Below are positions 22,390-34,739 of a stretch of DNA of 64,000 bases, piece by piece. Source of the DNA: Glandiceps talaboti (taxonomy: Eukaryota > Hemichordata > Enteropneusta > Spengelidae). The DNA is taken from the NCBI RefSeq assembly GCF_964340395.1, contig NC_135566.1:5556501-5620500 (forward strand), read 5' to 3'. The translations under genes and the position numbers were made by a program. Position 1 is the stretch's first letter, and each line of letters opens with the position of its first letter. The notes beneath the pieces were generated by a model that searched no databases, was not told where the DNA came from, and saw only the letters and a program-made list of their open reading frames with translations.

Positions 22390-23715
22390 TTATGATACCG
22401 ATTGAAACATGTCTTTGATCAATCTTTTCAACTCTTCATTGTTATCAGCAATAAACCGTTTGAGGGAGTTAGGCAACTGAAGTTGGGATACCGTTGCTAA
22501 GGACGCTTTTCCACGTGTATTTAGAGCAAGTGTTCTCCTGATGATATGCCTACACATGGCTGTAAGTGAAACAGGTACTTTGGACTTCTCCAGTAAATAA
22601 TTCACAAACACGGACTTTGTGGAAGACAATACTGTAGGTAATCTCTGTTGGTAGATATTTGGATGAAGCGTTTCTACCATTAGACGGATATAAGTTGGCA
22701 AATTCTCTGAATTAAATCTGAAATTGTCTAAATTGTTAAAAACTCCAAAAACTGCAGTATTTCCCTGATGATCAAGAAGATCTGGGTTTGCACCAAAATC
22801 CAATAAGCAATCGATAGCATCTGCGTTTCCATTCTGTGCCGCAAAGTGCAGCGGCGATCTTCCACGTTCATCTTGGACATTTGGCAGCAGACCGTGTTGC
22901 AGTAGAATTTTAACGCATTCCGCTGCAGTTTCCAGATTGCGTGAATTTGTTGCAGCTAGATGCAGTAAGTTATGTCCAGCACAAGGACTATGACAGTAAA
23001 TATTGCCACCGTATTTGATTATTTCTTGCAAAACCGTTTCATTACCACAATGCGCTGCCAACATTACAGGCGTTGTGCACTTCTCTCCATTTTCGTTGAT
23101 GGCGTTAACATCAGCACCGTATCTAACCAAATCTTTAACGCTGCCTGCTGTATTATAGTAGGCGGCAAAATGAAGTGGTGTAAATTCGTTGTTCATGGGT
23201 TCGTTGACATTCGCTCCGGCATTCCACAAACTACGTAAACTCCGCCGACACTTTTGATGCAATGTTGTCAGGTAATTTCTATATTTTCGCTCCTCAAGTG
23301 TGATATCACTATCGTCATCAAATGTAATCCTTCCCCTCGGCCAATAAATGACGACTAGATGACTTGGCCGCCTTCCCAACCTATCAGGTTGATTTGGATC
23401 GGCGCCGTTCCTAAGCAACAGATCTACGATTTCTGGCCTACGATATATGACTGCTGCATGTATTGCACGTATACCTGTATCTCGATACTCGTTTCTATGT
23501 GGGCTGGCTACACCATGTCCTGACAACAGAGGCTCATTCACGGGTACACCATCATGGACGAGTTTTTCGCAGTATGGAACGTCCCCCTTTACAATTGCGT
23601 CATGAAGAAGATGCAAAGTTGTCGATGTGCGACACGGACTGCCGCCTACACCGTTGTTTTCCACTGGATGCACATTCATCGTGTAATTTCCTGTTGTGGA
23701 ATTATAGTTTCCCAT
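22390..23715 (-). CDS. Ankyrin repeat and SOCS box (ASB) protein, intronless
   Basis: ASB proteins are substrate adaptors of Elongin B/C-Cullin5-RBX2 ubiquitin ligases. This single 441-residue frame has about seven ankyrin-type repeats (about 32-61, 80-111, an expanded one to 171, 178-208, 214-244, 248-282, 286-316), with consensus blocks TPLHFAAYYN, NLLHLAATNS and SPLHFAAQNG. A C-terminal SOCS box (about 383-425) carries BC-box SLTAMCRHIIRR and Cul5-box-like LQLPNSLKRFI. The N-terminus MGNYNS fits an N-myristoylation signal (Gly2, Ser6), which is unusual for the family and untested. I cannot assign a particular ASB number. The start is the first ATG of the frame. It lies head-to-head, 1.3 kb from ZSWIM7. 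Absence of introns suggests either a retrocopy origin or a naturally single-exon lineage. Confidence 0.9.
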   Translation of the reverse strand: MGNYNSTTGNYTMNVHPVENNGVGGSPCRTSTTLHLLHDAIVKGDVPYCEKLVHDGVPVNEPLLSGHGVASPHRNEYRDTGIRAIHAAVIYRRPEIVDLLLRNGADPNQPDRLGRRPSHLVVIYWPRGRITFDDDSDITLEERKYRNYLTTLHQKCRRSLRSLWNAGANVNEPMNNEFTPLHFAAYYNTAGSVKDLVRYGADVNAINENGEKCTTPVMLAAHCGNETVLQEIIKYGGNIYCHSPCAGHNLLHLAATNSRNLETAAECVKILLQHGLLPNVQDERGRSPLHFAAQNGNADAIDCLLDFGANPDLLDHQGNTAVFGVFNNLDNFRFNSENLPTYIRLMVETLHPNIYQQRLPTVLSSTKSVFVNYLLEKSKVPVSLTAMCRHIIRRTLALNTRGKASLATVSQLQLPNSLKRFIADNNEELKRLIKDMFQSVS

Positions 23716-25047
23716 GTCGATACTTCAAACATATTGTGAGGACGAAATAACCGGCATCGCCACGCTAAATCAATAGCACACTCAGTAAAAGTGTTCGACA
23801 ACGGTATAGGAATGGAACACATATCTCCGGAACGGCGATTTTGTCTGTTTAGAACACGCTACTACTAGTGGAACACGCTCATCTTTGCAGTCAAAAATGT
23901 CTTGCCTCATGTGCTTGTGGCATAAGCGCGTACCTGACAATTATTAGATATACAATCGAAGTGTATCGATGAAGACGAGTCGTAATTATTTTTCGAAGGA
24001 CAACCGTACTTGTGACGGTGAAAAGTTGACGAAGTTTTGTTAACATCGATTTTTTTTATTTCTAGAACCACAGACGTCTATCGTCTATGCTGAACATAGA
24101 TGCATGATTTTCTTAATGTACAAGCTAGTTACTTATTTGAGTGGTTCATATAGACAGACAGGTCCCTGTTAGAGAAGAGTCGTCTGTCGATACAGGTAGT
24201 GTAGTGTGTATATTGTGAATGTAAGCGATATTTCAGAATTAAAAATACTATTTTTACTTTAGTTTAGCAACATATTACTACAGTACAGCGACGTGTTTAT
24301 ATTTGCAGATAACGACGTCGACGATAATCACAGAATAGAGTAGACATTACGAAAAACTACTCTAATATAATACAAAAAGTGTAAAATTGTTAAACAGTCC
24401 ATGAAAAACCTTGATTGTATGTAAAAAGTGCGGTAAAGCACAGACAAGTAAGAAAAGTTTCTCACTTGTCTGTGGACGTGGGTTAAGGGTTCTGTTAACG
24501 CTGTTTTCACTGTTTTTCACGTATAGGAAAATCAACAACTACACCACATTCGTGTTTTATTTTGGTCGGGCTCTTGACAGCATCTTCCGGTCTGGTCAAA
24601 TGTAATCACAAACTATTTCTAAACCGCGGAATATAAATAGATTTACAATGACAGCGCCCACAACGGCGTATCTGTCAGTTTACTCTTGAACGAGCTCGAT
24701 AGACTTTAGCCCTGGACTATAGCTAGTTGTACTACGTACTGCCAAGAGGTGACCACTTGATGGCGCTGTTTAGATGACCTTGTGCTTCCTTCAGCAAGAC
24801 TTGACAGTTCGAATTCATCGATGTCTTTGTTTGAACCAGTTCTGCTGCCCTTAGCTTTCACTTGCTTCCTCGTGAATTGACAGTACAGTTGCATAGAACA
24901 CTGAAAGCACTCATGCAAATTCCCTGAGTACGCCACATGTACACTTGCACTCACATGGGGTTCTGTCACACTAGTTATTTATCCACGTACGTACAATCAT
25001 TTTGTGTCTTTCGTAGCAGATGAAATGAACTTCTGTCACTAACATCC
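23716..25047. other. Divergent intergenic region, ASB-type gene and ZSWIM7
   Basis: 1.33 kb holding the 5' flanks of both genes. Contents seen: a hairpin at 24440-24473 (10-bp outer arms acagacaagt/acttgtctgt) and a partial family A repeat. No additional exon recognised. Confidence 0.5.
24885..24985 (+). repeat. Partial copy of family A foldback unit
   Basis: Matches the right arm of the element at 27975-28150: 'gcaagcactcatgcnaat', 'ccctgagta' and 'cactcacannnggggttctg'. The left arm is missing. It underlies a spurious minus-strand frame. Confidence 0.65.
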
Positions 25048-26690
25048 ATGGCAACTGTGAATATTAGTGATATTCAAAGTCAACTTTTATTACAAGTCAA
25101 GAAAGTGTGCTCATCAGGTGGCCAAATATCCTGTAAGTATATAATTAATATTGAATGTTTTTCCTCCAAGTATTTTCCTTCACTCCGACTCCGCTTGGGA
25201 AAATATGAATATGTCACATCAGATGCGCAGTATCAATTTGAAACATCGGGTGGCACAATTCTTGTCACAAGTATTAGGGTGACTTTACTTATAAATCTAT
25301 ATTTCTTATGAACTAACTGAATCTGTATTTCTTCAATCTGGGAAAAAAAATGCCCTCTACGGCAGGATTATAAAAAAAATCACAACATCACCAATTGTCA
25401 GATGGCAACCCCATAAGTGCATATCTGAGGGAAAATTATTGTTGTATATTGTTTATCGCTGAAATTTGGGAAATTTAATAAAGCTCATTTTATTCCAAGA
25501 GTCCATCTGACTTTGTCATTTCTATGTCATTTAGACTGTTAAAGTATGATTATGAAATGAACGTATCACCACCATGTAATCACCACACACTTATTTAAAT
25601 ATTTAGTGTTTAATTTATTGTGTAAACGGTTGATTGACCCATCATTACTGTGTTACAATGAGCAACATAGAATTAAGTGCAGACACACAATCTGATTAAA
25701 ATCTGATGACAGTGGTGAAAGTGGTTGGATGTCTATATTTACCTCTATTTCCATCACTGTGTATTGTTTGTTTGTTCTGGGTGATTGCTACCTTCTCACA
25801 TCTGAACCTGTGTAATAGATAATCTCATTTGAATCTCGCACTTTTGAGTAGCTAATCAGGATGAGCAGCTGTGTACACTGGAGAAATTGAAAAACATACA
25901 AATAAACGTAAACGGAGGATTGTGTTGACAACACGACCTGGTGGTGGTGGCACTGTCTCACCGAACGGTTTTGAAAGAAGTGTGCTGATTGGTTGAAGAA
26001 ACCTTTCAAGATCCTTGACATTCAAATGAGATTTTCTATAATAATCTATCTGTACAAACTTGTTATTTATGGATAATTTTCACATTCATTTGCTTTGTTT
26101 CTGTATTATTTGAATCTGTCTAATACTAGCTAAAGTCCTTACAGATATCAAGCTGGGGGGGGGGGGGTATGCACTCAAAACATGGAAGTAATGTTTATGT
26201 AGTTTAGCCTTGAATACATCATCAGTGTCTCTGCTAGCTATCAGATAATGATTTAGTTAATTCCAGTCCCTAATAGCGTTTGGAAAGAAACTGTGTTGAT
26301 ATATATGGTGTTTAAAACTCTAGGTGTTTGAAACAGCTAGCTTCTTCTACCTGATGCTAGATGATCACCGTCCCTAGGGATTGCTATCTCCCCATTAATG
26401 AGTTAGAATGGAATCATCAACTTTACATTTAGATACCTATCTGCTAATGGTTCCTATTTCAAACTCTGTATACATATATCTGTTACACTGATCTCATACT
26501 ATAGTCTTGTTTCACAAAACAGACACTCTACTTCTATACATCCTCACAGACAAGGAAAAGATCATCTGTGATATTCTCAATTTGCTGAATCTTCTCTTCA
26601 CATTCACTCGCCCAATCTGATTAAAATGTGATGTAGGAATACAGCTCAATTTCTAGAAAGAAGATAATCACTTCCAGAACAACAAAATAA

Positions 26691-26742
<52 letters not shown>

Positions 26743-27533
26743 ATATGAAGAAAATACATGTAGAGGTAAATAGAGAAATCCAGCCAGCTGTGATATCCGT
26801 AAGGAGATTACTTGACATTATATAGATAGATAGATATTCCTTTGGCTTGTGTGCAGCCAGTGTAAATTAATTTCAAAATTGTGAAAAGGAACGTGAATTT
26901 TTGCCCCAAGTGCAACATAAGTGAAAATGTTTAGTGTGAAATAGTTGTTAGATACATGTATCACAGAAATCCTATGTCATTGATTTCTTTATTCTTTTTA
27001 ATACAAGTTTAATATTAATATACATAGAATTGAATAATTAATATTAAATTTCCAAAAGTTAATCACTTATTCTGTTTTTCTTTCAGTACCTGATGATTTG
27101 CTTTCAGCGTAAGTAAATTCTGTTTTCATATACTTTTTTTGATGAGTAGAACTTTTCTTGTAAAATTTTGTATTCCTTTCTTCTGGGTAAAACAGAATAG
27201 TGGTCAGGATAGTTGAACACTTAGAAATACTGTGTTGGATTATATTTTGTAAATGTAAACCTGCAACTAACTTGACATCTTGTCTGTGCTTGGTTTTCAG
27301 CTTGCATTTTGTATTCCAAGGGCCATTTCTACCAGCACTGGATATCATAGATCATGATGGTGTTTCAAAAGTGACTTGTCCCTCAGGAAGAACTGTTTTT
27401 CAGGTAGAAAGGGAACTGTTCCTGAATGTTACATTTGACCTATGTTCAGGATATGTAATCTATAAGGGGTTGGGGCTCTTGTTTTCATAGCTAATTCCAT
27501 TTTTGCCACTTTATGCATTTGTCGTCTTTAAAA

Positions 27534-27568
<35 letters not shown>

Positions 27569-28689
27569 ATGTGTGCGTGTGTGTAGTCTATGAGTTACAG
27601 CTACTCATCAGCCTACCCCACTCAAGGAGGGAATGATGATGGTGGTGGTGGTGGTGGTGGTAAAATGACAAAGTATATTTTACAATTTCTCGTGAAAAAG
27701 AACCAACAAATTTTCCTGTGTGAGTTAAAAGTACATAATGTATGTATTCATAGTTAATACTTTACATGCTGTATTTACTATTTATGATATATCTTGTTTT
27801 ACAGGTTGTTGGTAGTTCTGGTAAACTCTATACATGTTTTTCATCATCCAATTACTGTTCCTGTCTTTCATTTACATTTTCAGGTCAGTCGTTTCATGAA
27901 ATATGTTTTTATGTTTTCGGCTAAACTGTCAAAAGAGAGCTATCACATAGGTGATTGATTAATAACAATACTATGACAGAACCCCATTACTTGTGAGTAC
28001 AAGTGGGCTATTTGCATGAGTGCTTGCAGTGTTCTCTGCAGCAGTACCTTTATGAGCATAGCATAGAGTGAAAGTGCAGCAGAAAACACTGCAAGCACTC
28101 ATGCTAATACCCCTGAGTATCCACACTGGCACTCACACAGCTTGGGGTTCTGGTATTATTACATATGTTTATCCAAAGCAAATCAGTATGTATCATGCGC
28201 TTTTGTGTACAATTAACATTGCATCCTCATTTGCAGGTATGCAATAATGATTTTGGTATTGCAGTGCAGTGCTAATAAGACTAGTATGCACACACACTGG
28301 TGCTAGTAATCCCTGGTACATATGTAATTTATAAGCACACACACCGATGCAAGTAATCTTTGATACATATGTAATAATAGCACTCGTATGCACACACACC
28401 AGTGCAAGTAATCTCTGGTATACATATGTAATAATAATACTTTTTGAGCCAAAACATATTCAGAACTTGAGATATGTTGCCACTTGTGCATTATTGTAGT
28501 GTTAAAACAGGAAGTCATCAGTGAAAACCAGTAATATGATATATTTGGTTTGAACTCGGACTGCAGTGGTAAGAGAGAACACAAACTAATCACTTGACCA
28601 TTGACAACCCAACTTTACAAACAAATTATATTCAACAAACTAATTCACATAGCATGCAAGTATGTATCCTAGATGAAGGACACATAGAT

Positions 28690-28724
<35 letters not shown>

Positions 28725-29227
28725 TTGACAATATCAGTGAATTACAAAATTAAAGATAGATCATATTCAGTCAGTCAGGTTGTTAAAATAATATATACAA
28801 AAGCTATTTCAATATTCTCATTTGGCTCTGTAACAAAAATGATAATTATTCTAAACTATTCTAACTAGAAATATTCATAATAGCAAGTCTTTGGTTTTCT
28901 TGTGTGCATAAATTAACCTCATTCTGCGTATCTTTATTTTCAGTTTTAAAGAGGAAAGATATTGCCATGGTAAGTTGCACTTTTTGTATATTATTATATT
29001 TTGATAGTTTGGAACATGAAGGACATAACTCGTGTCTTTTTAGCTAGAAAATTTACTGAATTGTGCATTGGTGGTAAACTTGTTTGTCCAAACCCATTAA
29101 AAGTAGGTATTTTGAAAAGATGTTCATGTGCTATATGCTACATACAGTAACTTAAATATTGTAGGTATTTAAAGTATTGAATTTTTACCACGTGGAGTAG
29201 CAAATAAAATATGAAGGTAATGCAACC

Positions 29228-29307
<80 letters not shown>

Positions 29308-29316
29308 GCATGGCTC

Positions 29317-29353
<37 letters not shown>

Positions 29354-29509
29354 GTCAGTCTGTCTGTCTGTCTGTCTGTGTCTGTCTGAAAAAAGTACCT
29401 TGAATTATGCAGCTGTAAGACTACATGTTCTAAATTCAAGTCTGAGCTATCTGTAGAATATTGTAGCGTTCAGTTAATAAATCTACAAGTGTGTTTGTTC
29501 ATCCATCAA

Positions 29510-29606
<97 letters not shown>

Positions 29607-29926
29607 CTGCTAGTCATGCCCAAACAGTTACAGTATTGTATTCAAATATTGCAACAAGTATTTGATGCAATAACTATTATCATGATAATTTTAAGTGAGA
29701 TAAGAGTACCAGCCAAAACTTACAGACTTTCTAACAGTGATGTTCAGAATGTTTCATTTACAATGCTATATACACAAAGTTTCTTTTTTTTTCTCTCTTT
29801 CAGTGTAAGCATGTCCTGGCTGTGTATCTCAGTAGTGCAATGGGTAAAAATGAAGACACATCCATCACAGACCAGGAAATGACGCAACTCATCACCAGCT
29901 GTTCCACACCAAAACCTAGTGAATGA
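25048..29926 (+). CDS. ZSWIM7: ZSWIM7 / SWS1, SWIM-domain subunit of the metazoan Shu complex
   Basis: SWS1 acts with SWSAP1 and RAD51 paralogues to promote RAD51 filaments in homologous recombination and meiosis. Six exons, 25048-25132, 27087-27108, 27301-27403, 27805-27883, 28944-28969 and 29804-29926, all with GT/AG and matching phases, encode 145 residues (human about 140). The SWIM zinc motif is complete: C88-x-C90 in NYCSCLSF and C106-x-H108 in [11 protein letters not shown]. Other matches to the vertebrate protein are LPDDLLSALHFVF, SPSGR-like CPSGRTVFQ and [12 protein letters not shown]. Exons 2 and 5 are only 22 and 26 nt. The start is the ATG in ccATGGCAACT. Introns carry several microsatellites and a family A repeat. 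Confidence 0.95.
26691..26741. repeat. (CAA)n microsatellite
   Basis: About 16 aac/caa units in ZSWIM7 intron 1. Confidence 0.95.
27537..27567. repeat. (GT)n microsatellite
   Basis: About 15 gt units in ZSWIM7 intron 3; a ggt-repeat follows near 27639-27660. Confidence 0.95.
27975..28450 (+). repeat. Composite dispersed repeat (family A), reference copy
   Basis: Foldback module 27978-28151: arms of about 75-80 bp open with 'cagaacccca' and close with 'ggggttctg', with inner arms 'gagtgcttgcagtgtt' and 'aacactgcaagcactc'. A tail follows in which a ~65-bp unit ('cacacacaccngtgcaagta', 'tctntgntacatatgtaat') repeats three times. The same order occurs, inverted, at 6075-6500. Lies in ZSWIM7 intron 4. 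Confidence 0.8.
28689..28726. repeat. (TTTA)n microsatellite
   Basis: About nine uninterrupted tatt units in ZSWIM7 intron 4. Confidence 0.95.
29230..29390. repeat. (TCTG)n microsatellite, interrupted
   Basis: About 160 bp of tctg units with a few substitutions, in ZSWIM7 intron 5. Confidence 0.95.
29511..29610. repeat. (TCTG)n microsatellite, second tract
   Basis: About 24 nearly perfect tctg units 120 bp after the first tract, same intron. Confidence 0.95.
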
Positions 29927-32339
29927 CAATGTAGAAATATTGTGTTAATTTCTGGAAAGTAAAGTCAACTCAAAGACCGATGACACTAACCTTTATTTAT
30001 ATACTGTATGGAGTTTTAATTTGACAAAGTCCATACCTTACCACCTTATTAAAACATGGGAATCCACAGGTGTCTTTATCCGAAATGTACCTGTTGCTTC
30101 AGCAGAAACAAGTGCTCTGGCTTGCGAGAAGGATACTGAAGTCTGTTTGGAGTACATAAAAGTTTGAAGTTTTGTACAGTTTATTGACAACAGTAAGAAG
30201 TAAAACCACTATTCAGAGTTTGAAGCGTGTGACGCATGCACATGTATGGATGGACATGGATCACTCCTACATATAGCCCCTCTGGGTTGTGCCCTTTTGG
30301 GGGCTAATAATGAGACATGGCAGGTGTATAACGAAGCATATGAGAAATCCTATGATTGCATCGGATATACTGACGGAATATTTGATATTTGATATTCGAA
30401 TTACAAAAATCTTCTAGACAATTAGTTTCAATGGTATCATTGCCAGTAGATTTTATGTATTGTATGAATTTGTTTGCTTTCTTGCTAAACCTTTGTGATT
30501 GTCAAGTTGAAATTTAAAAAAAGGCTTTTTTTTTTCTCCCATGTGTCGACATGGTTGTTATTCACCTATACTTTCTTCTTCAGGGAATATGATTTCTTAG
30601 AAATTCAGATAGTTTTGAGGGTTCATCATTATAGCATTGAGACTTTCAGAGCATTCATTGATTAAAAAAAAACTTTAGATATTTAAATTTCATGAGTTTG
30701 TGAAATTGTCAGTCACCTTCTAGTAGCATAGCAATAATACACCTATACCGGGCTTGAAAAGTACTGATCTTATTAGAGTTTATTTGTAAACCATCTAAAG
30801 GTTACACTGCTTACTTCCAATTCTTCTGTCGAGTGCATCCATAATTATACACTCCAGAAGATTCCCATAAGAAACACTAAAATGTAATAAAATGAAATTC
30901 AAACTGTTTTTTGTTGATTGTATCTGTTACTGCTATGTGTTAATTACTGTCATCATTTCAAAGATGAAGATCGCTGAAACCATGAACAGTTACATGATAA
31001 TGCTTTCGAATTCCTCGATGACTCATATATGATACTTGCAAATCATTGCCAAGTTTGTAATTTGCCAGTAATTCTCCAGGGGTGAATTTTATTGCCTGAT
31101 GAAATGCTGTATGTTCAACGTCATCAAGACAGTGTCATAATAAACTCATGATGCGTTTTACAGCCATACTCATGAATTACTGAAATAACCATGGTTTCCT
31201 TGCTTGTGAAGACAGAAAAGTGAAATACCTACAGCAAACACTATGCTTAGCTAGCTTGCCATAGCTCTCTGGTATAGGATTTGCATTCTTTAGCTGTACT
31301 ATTAATTTGTTATATATAGACATTTATAAATTCACCAAATTTTTTCCCCAAAGGGTTTATGTAGGCACTTATCATGGAACAAATGACATGGTTGTTACTA
31401 TGATACAGCCAAACGGGAAAGTAATTCATTAACTTCTCATCGCAAGAACGATTTGGGGAATAAATTTTAACGCGTTAATTCGAGTTATGACGTATATAAC
31501 GCCTGCCCTCTACAACGTTAATGAAAGCTACTCCTGTTTTCTCGTTAAGCATGTAAAAACGGTCTCCAATAAGGACCAGAAATAACACATAGAATGTGTC
31601 GAGGTTTCAACATCATGATAATGAGATCTGCGTATTTTGTTGACACGTTGATGCATAGATTATGGAGTTCACTCCACGGTCATAGGTTTGAAGGCGTGAA
31701 CTAAATGATGACTGTCAACAATATTCGACTCACGGGGTTCGACTGACGCAGAAAGAAACCATATGATGAATAGAAATTTTATCTCGTCAAAAAAAAAACG
31801 TACATGCGATTACACTTCATCTCACGGGATATAAACACAAATATACACGTGTCTTTGTTAACACTGAATTAAAACTGGTCATAAATGATACACGTATACT
31901 AAATCAGATAAAATTCTACTACTGAAGAATGCACTTAGACAAGTGTGACAAAATGGAGAACAATTTGCATAAGATACGCAGCCTTTGAGTCACTATGCAC
32001 TCTATTTCTGTTTTTATCACTGCTAAGGTTAACACATATTGGCCATTCTAGCAGCTACTTAAAAGATTTCAACTTATGTTGTACTTTTAGGGGAAATAGT
32101 GTCACATTTTCTAATGATGGGTGCTGGAGATTTATTCTTAGTTTTAATAGGGGATATGTCACGATGAATAATGTGAATGTCGTCTGACAGTGAAATGTTC
32201 TCACTTTTAATACAACATTGGCTTATTTATTAAATATTCGACTAGTTTGGTACTGAATTGCATCAGTAACGTTTTGTAACTTTTTTACTTGTTATATACT
32301 ATTCTCGCCATCAATCGATGTATCAATGTGTCACTCTAT
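29927..32339. other. ZSWIM7 3' flank and intergenic DNA
   Basis: Candidate AATAAA at 30886-30891 (and ATTAAA near 30049) could end ZSWIM7. Beyond this I see no coding or structured feature. Confidence 0.5.
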
Positions 32340-32550
32340 TCATCCATCCAGCCATCTCGCTCTCCCTCCCTCCCCTCCTTGCCACCCACCCACCCGCCCG
32401 CCCGTCCACTCGTCCGTCCATCCGTCCATCCATCCATCCATCCATCCATCCATCCATCCATCCATCCTCCCACCAAACCACCCACCCACCCACCCATCTA
32501 TCCATCCATCCATCCTCCCACCAACCCACCCACCCACCCACCCACCCACC
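32340..32550. repeat. Compound (CATC)n/(CACC)n/(CGCC)n tract
   Basis: Tetranucleotide tract shifting among catc, cacc and cgtc, pyrimidine-rich on the plus strand. It creates artefactual Pro/His/Ser and Trp/Met/Gly frames. Confidence 0.95.
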
Positions 32551-32888
32551 CCTATTCCTGTATATCCTTCCGCCAGTCAGATTTCTTCATCCACCTACTC
32601 GTTTGCCCTTTCTTCAACGTACGTATTAACAATGGAAGCCAACAAAATCGATGTCTGACGAGACAGAAATCGCACTAATTATAACATTGCCACATTTGAT
32701 AAATGCTGTGAATGTACGGACTTTTTAAACAATGAACTCAATAAAAGTAGACATATCGACTCATTGTACCTTGATTACTCTAACACCGTTTACCATTACA
32801 TGTTCCTACTTACAATGCAGGCAGTGGAGGGGAACACTCCACTGTCTATGCTAACACATACATACATGTTGAACCTATATTGAACTAA

Positions 32889-33270
32889 TGGTCGTCTAGT
32901 CAAATGGTTTCAATCTTATTTCAAATTGGCTAATTAGAGCCTTTGAAGAAGAATTTCTCTCCAACGTCTATGCCTATGGGCTAATCAACAACAATCTGTT
33001 GTGATTGGCGACATGACCTCTGAATGGCAGAACGTACTATCTGTCGTACCCGGGGGTCTATATATTGGGCCCACTTATATTTATATGTACTTTAAATGAT
33101 TTTCCCGAATATATATGATGGGTATGTGCTGCCTGTATACTGACAATGCAAAGATTTTGAAGACAATTTCTGATGATGGTGGTGACTATATTAGATTAAA
33201 CTATGACCTTAATCTTTTAAATACCAGGCACTTCAAGCTTAATTTGAAGAAATGTAATGTAAGTACTTTT
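32889..33270 (+). pseudogene. Non-LTR retrotransposon reverse-transcriptase relic
   Basis: In shifting frames the plus strand gives VKWFQSYF, then SVVPGGLYIGP (cf. the RT motif SGVPQGSxLGP), then a YTDN box in place of YADD with AKILKTISDD, then LNLLNTRHFKLNLKKCNV (cf. the WxxxxxLxLNxxKCxV block). Spacing is as in LINE RTs of the CR1/L2/Jockey type. In-frame stops, frameshifts and the YADD to YTDN change show it is dead. Flanks give no other element domain; about 130 codons remain. Confidence 0.75.
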
Positions 33271-34098
33271 ATTTGAAAGAAAACTTGTTTTTTAATAAGT
33301 ATCCAATTAACATCACTAATATTAATGGTATAAACCATGTCAAAGGTCTTCTCACAAAGAAGTAGAGCAAGACATTGTCGAAAGACATATAATTAAGTTA
33401 ATAGATTTTATAAAGCACACCTGCAAATATTTTCAAAGTAGTGCCTGTATTTTGTGTAAATCGTTGATGTGTAGTCAATTAGTGTACTCGTCGCAAGTTT
33501 GTCGCCACATCAGTAGTTTTTAATCAATGAAAACATCCAAAGAACACTTTTTTAAGTACCTGTATTTCTGGAAATCATTCTCTGCTTAAAGAAGTGGACA
33601 CAATGAAAAAATTGCAGCGCTTATAAGATTTTTTCCCCGCGTCAGATGATGCTTTATTTCTACTGAACTGGTTTCCGTTGTATTAGATCCAGTCATCCAG
33701 TAATTACCCCACCATCGATCTCCGTGTCTGCCCGTTTTAGTCTGTTGGGTTCGGTTCTTACGTGTACCTCTAGATGTGTCCATCACACCATCTATACTTA
33801 TCGATCCTAGGCAATCTGTCTGAAAGTACTTAGACTTCTGAAAATGATGTCGATTTAACAAGACGGTGAAACCCATTTTAATGGCAGCAAGTTATATTTT
33901 CATGCCTGCGCATCTGTTCTTTTCCACAATTGTACCCCAGGGTATTTACTGTTATCTTTGTACACGCAGTTATGAATTGAAAGTCATCTGTTTGTAAAGA
34001 AAGTGTTTGATTGTTTTTTTCCCCAGAGGGTACACTTAAATGGAACTATCGGTCGCTTCACTTCCAGAAAACATCTTCTATTATTAATTGTTGACAGA
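33271..34098. other. Intergenic, no gene recognised
   Basis: A 96-codon minus-strand frame at 33586-33876 has no recognisable domain or splice context; left unassigned. Possibly further relic of the element to the left. Confidence 0.45.
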
Positions 34099-34235
34099 GA
34101 TGTATGTATGTATGTATGTATGTATGTATGTATGTATGTATGTATGTATGTATGTATGTATGTATGTATGTATGTATGTATGTGTGTGTGTGTGTGTGTA
34201 TGTATGTACGTACGTATGTACGTATACGTACGTTA
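34099..34235. repeat. (TATG)n / (TG)n / (TACG)n compound microsatellite
   Basis: About 20 tatg units, then nine tg units, then mixed tatg/tacg including a tacgtatacgta palindrome. Confidence 0.95.
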
Positions 34236-34739
34236 TAGTATATACTATGTGTATGTGTATGTGTATGCGAGAGTGAAAATCTGTCTGACATATTCAAATC
34301 TAAATAGAGCCAAATATCTACAAAGATGTGTTTTATATCATAATTACATATAAAACCAAATAAACTACGTTTGTACATACTAGTATGCACATACCAAAAC
34401 CCTTTTCCCTTATGTTTCATATACTATAAAAGAATGTCACTATGTGATAACATGAATTAATATTACAACAAAAACATTAATTTCATTACATATTTATATA
34501 TTGACGGTCAAACTACTTTGCCAAACAGAACCAAAGAAATAACAATATTCAGATTGTTTTTACCTCCCATTGTTCAAGTTGTTACGGTTAACAATAACTC
34601 CTGACGACATACTTGTCTATTCTCAAAGTGAGATATTGTGGACAGCTACGTTCACAGACAAAATAATATCTCGCTGTCCTATAAATCAAGGGATTGTATG
34701 TCATAGATGAATCGACAATGTTGTCAATGTCACAAATTT

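Noticed and set aside
24706-24969. 87-codon minus-strand frame
   Set aside because: Largely inside a partial copy of repeat family A.
29211-29882. Cys/Ser/Val and Asp/Arg/Gln-rich frames around the TCTG tracts
   Set aside because: Microsatellite translation inside a ZSWIM7 intron.
32289-32678. Pro/His/Ser-rich frames on both strands
   Set aside because: Translation of the CATC/CACC microsatellite.
33586-33876. 96-codon minus-strand frame
   Set aside because: No domain, no splice signals in usable positions.
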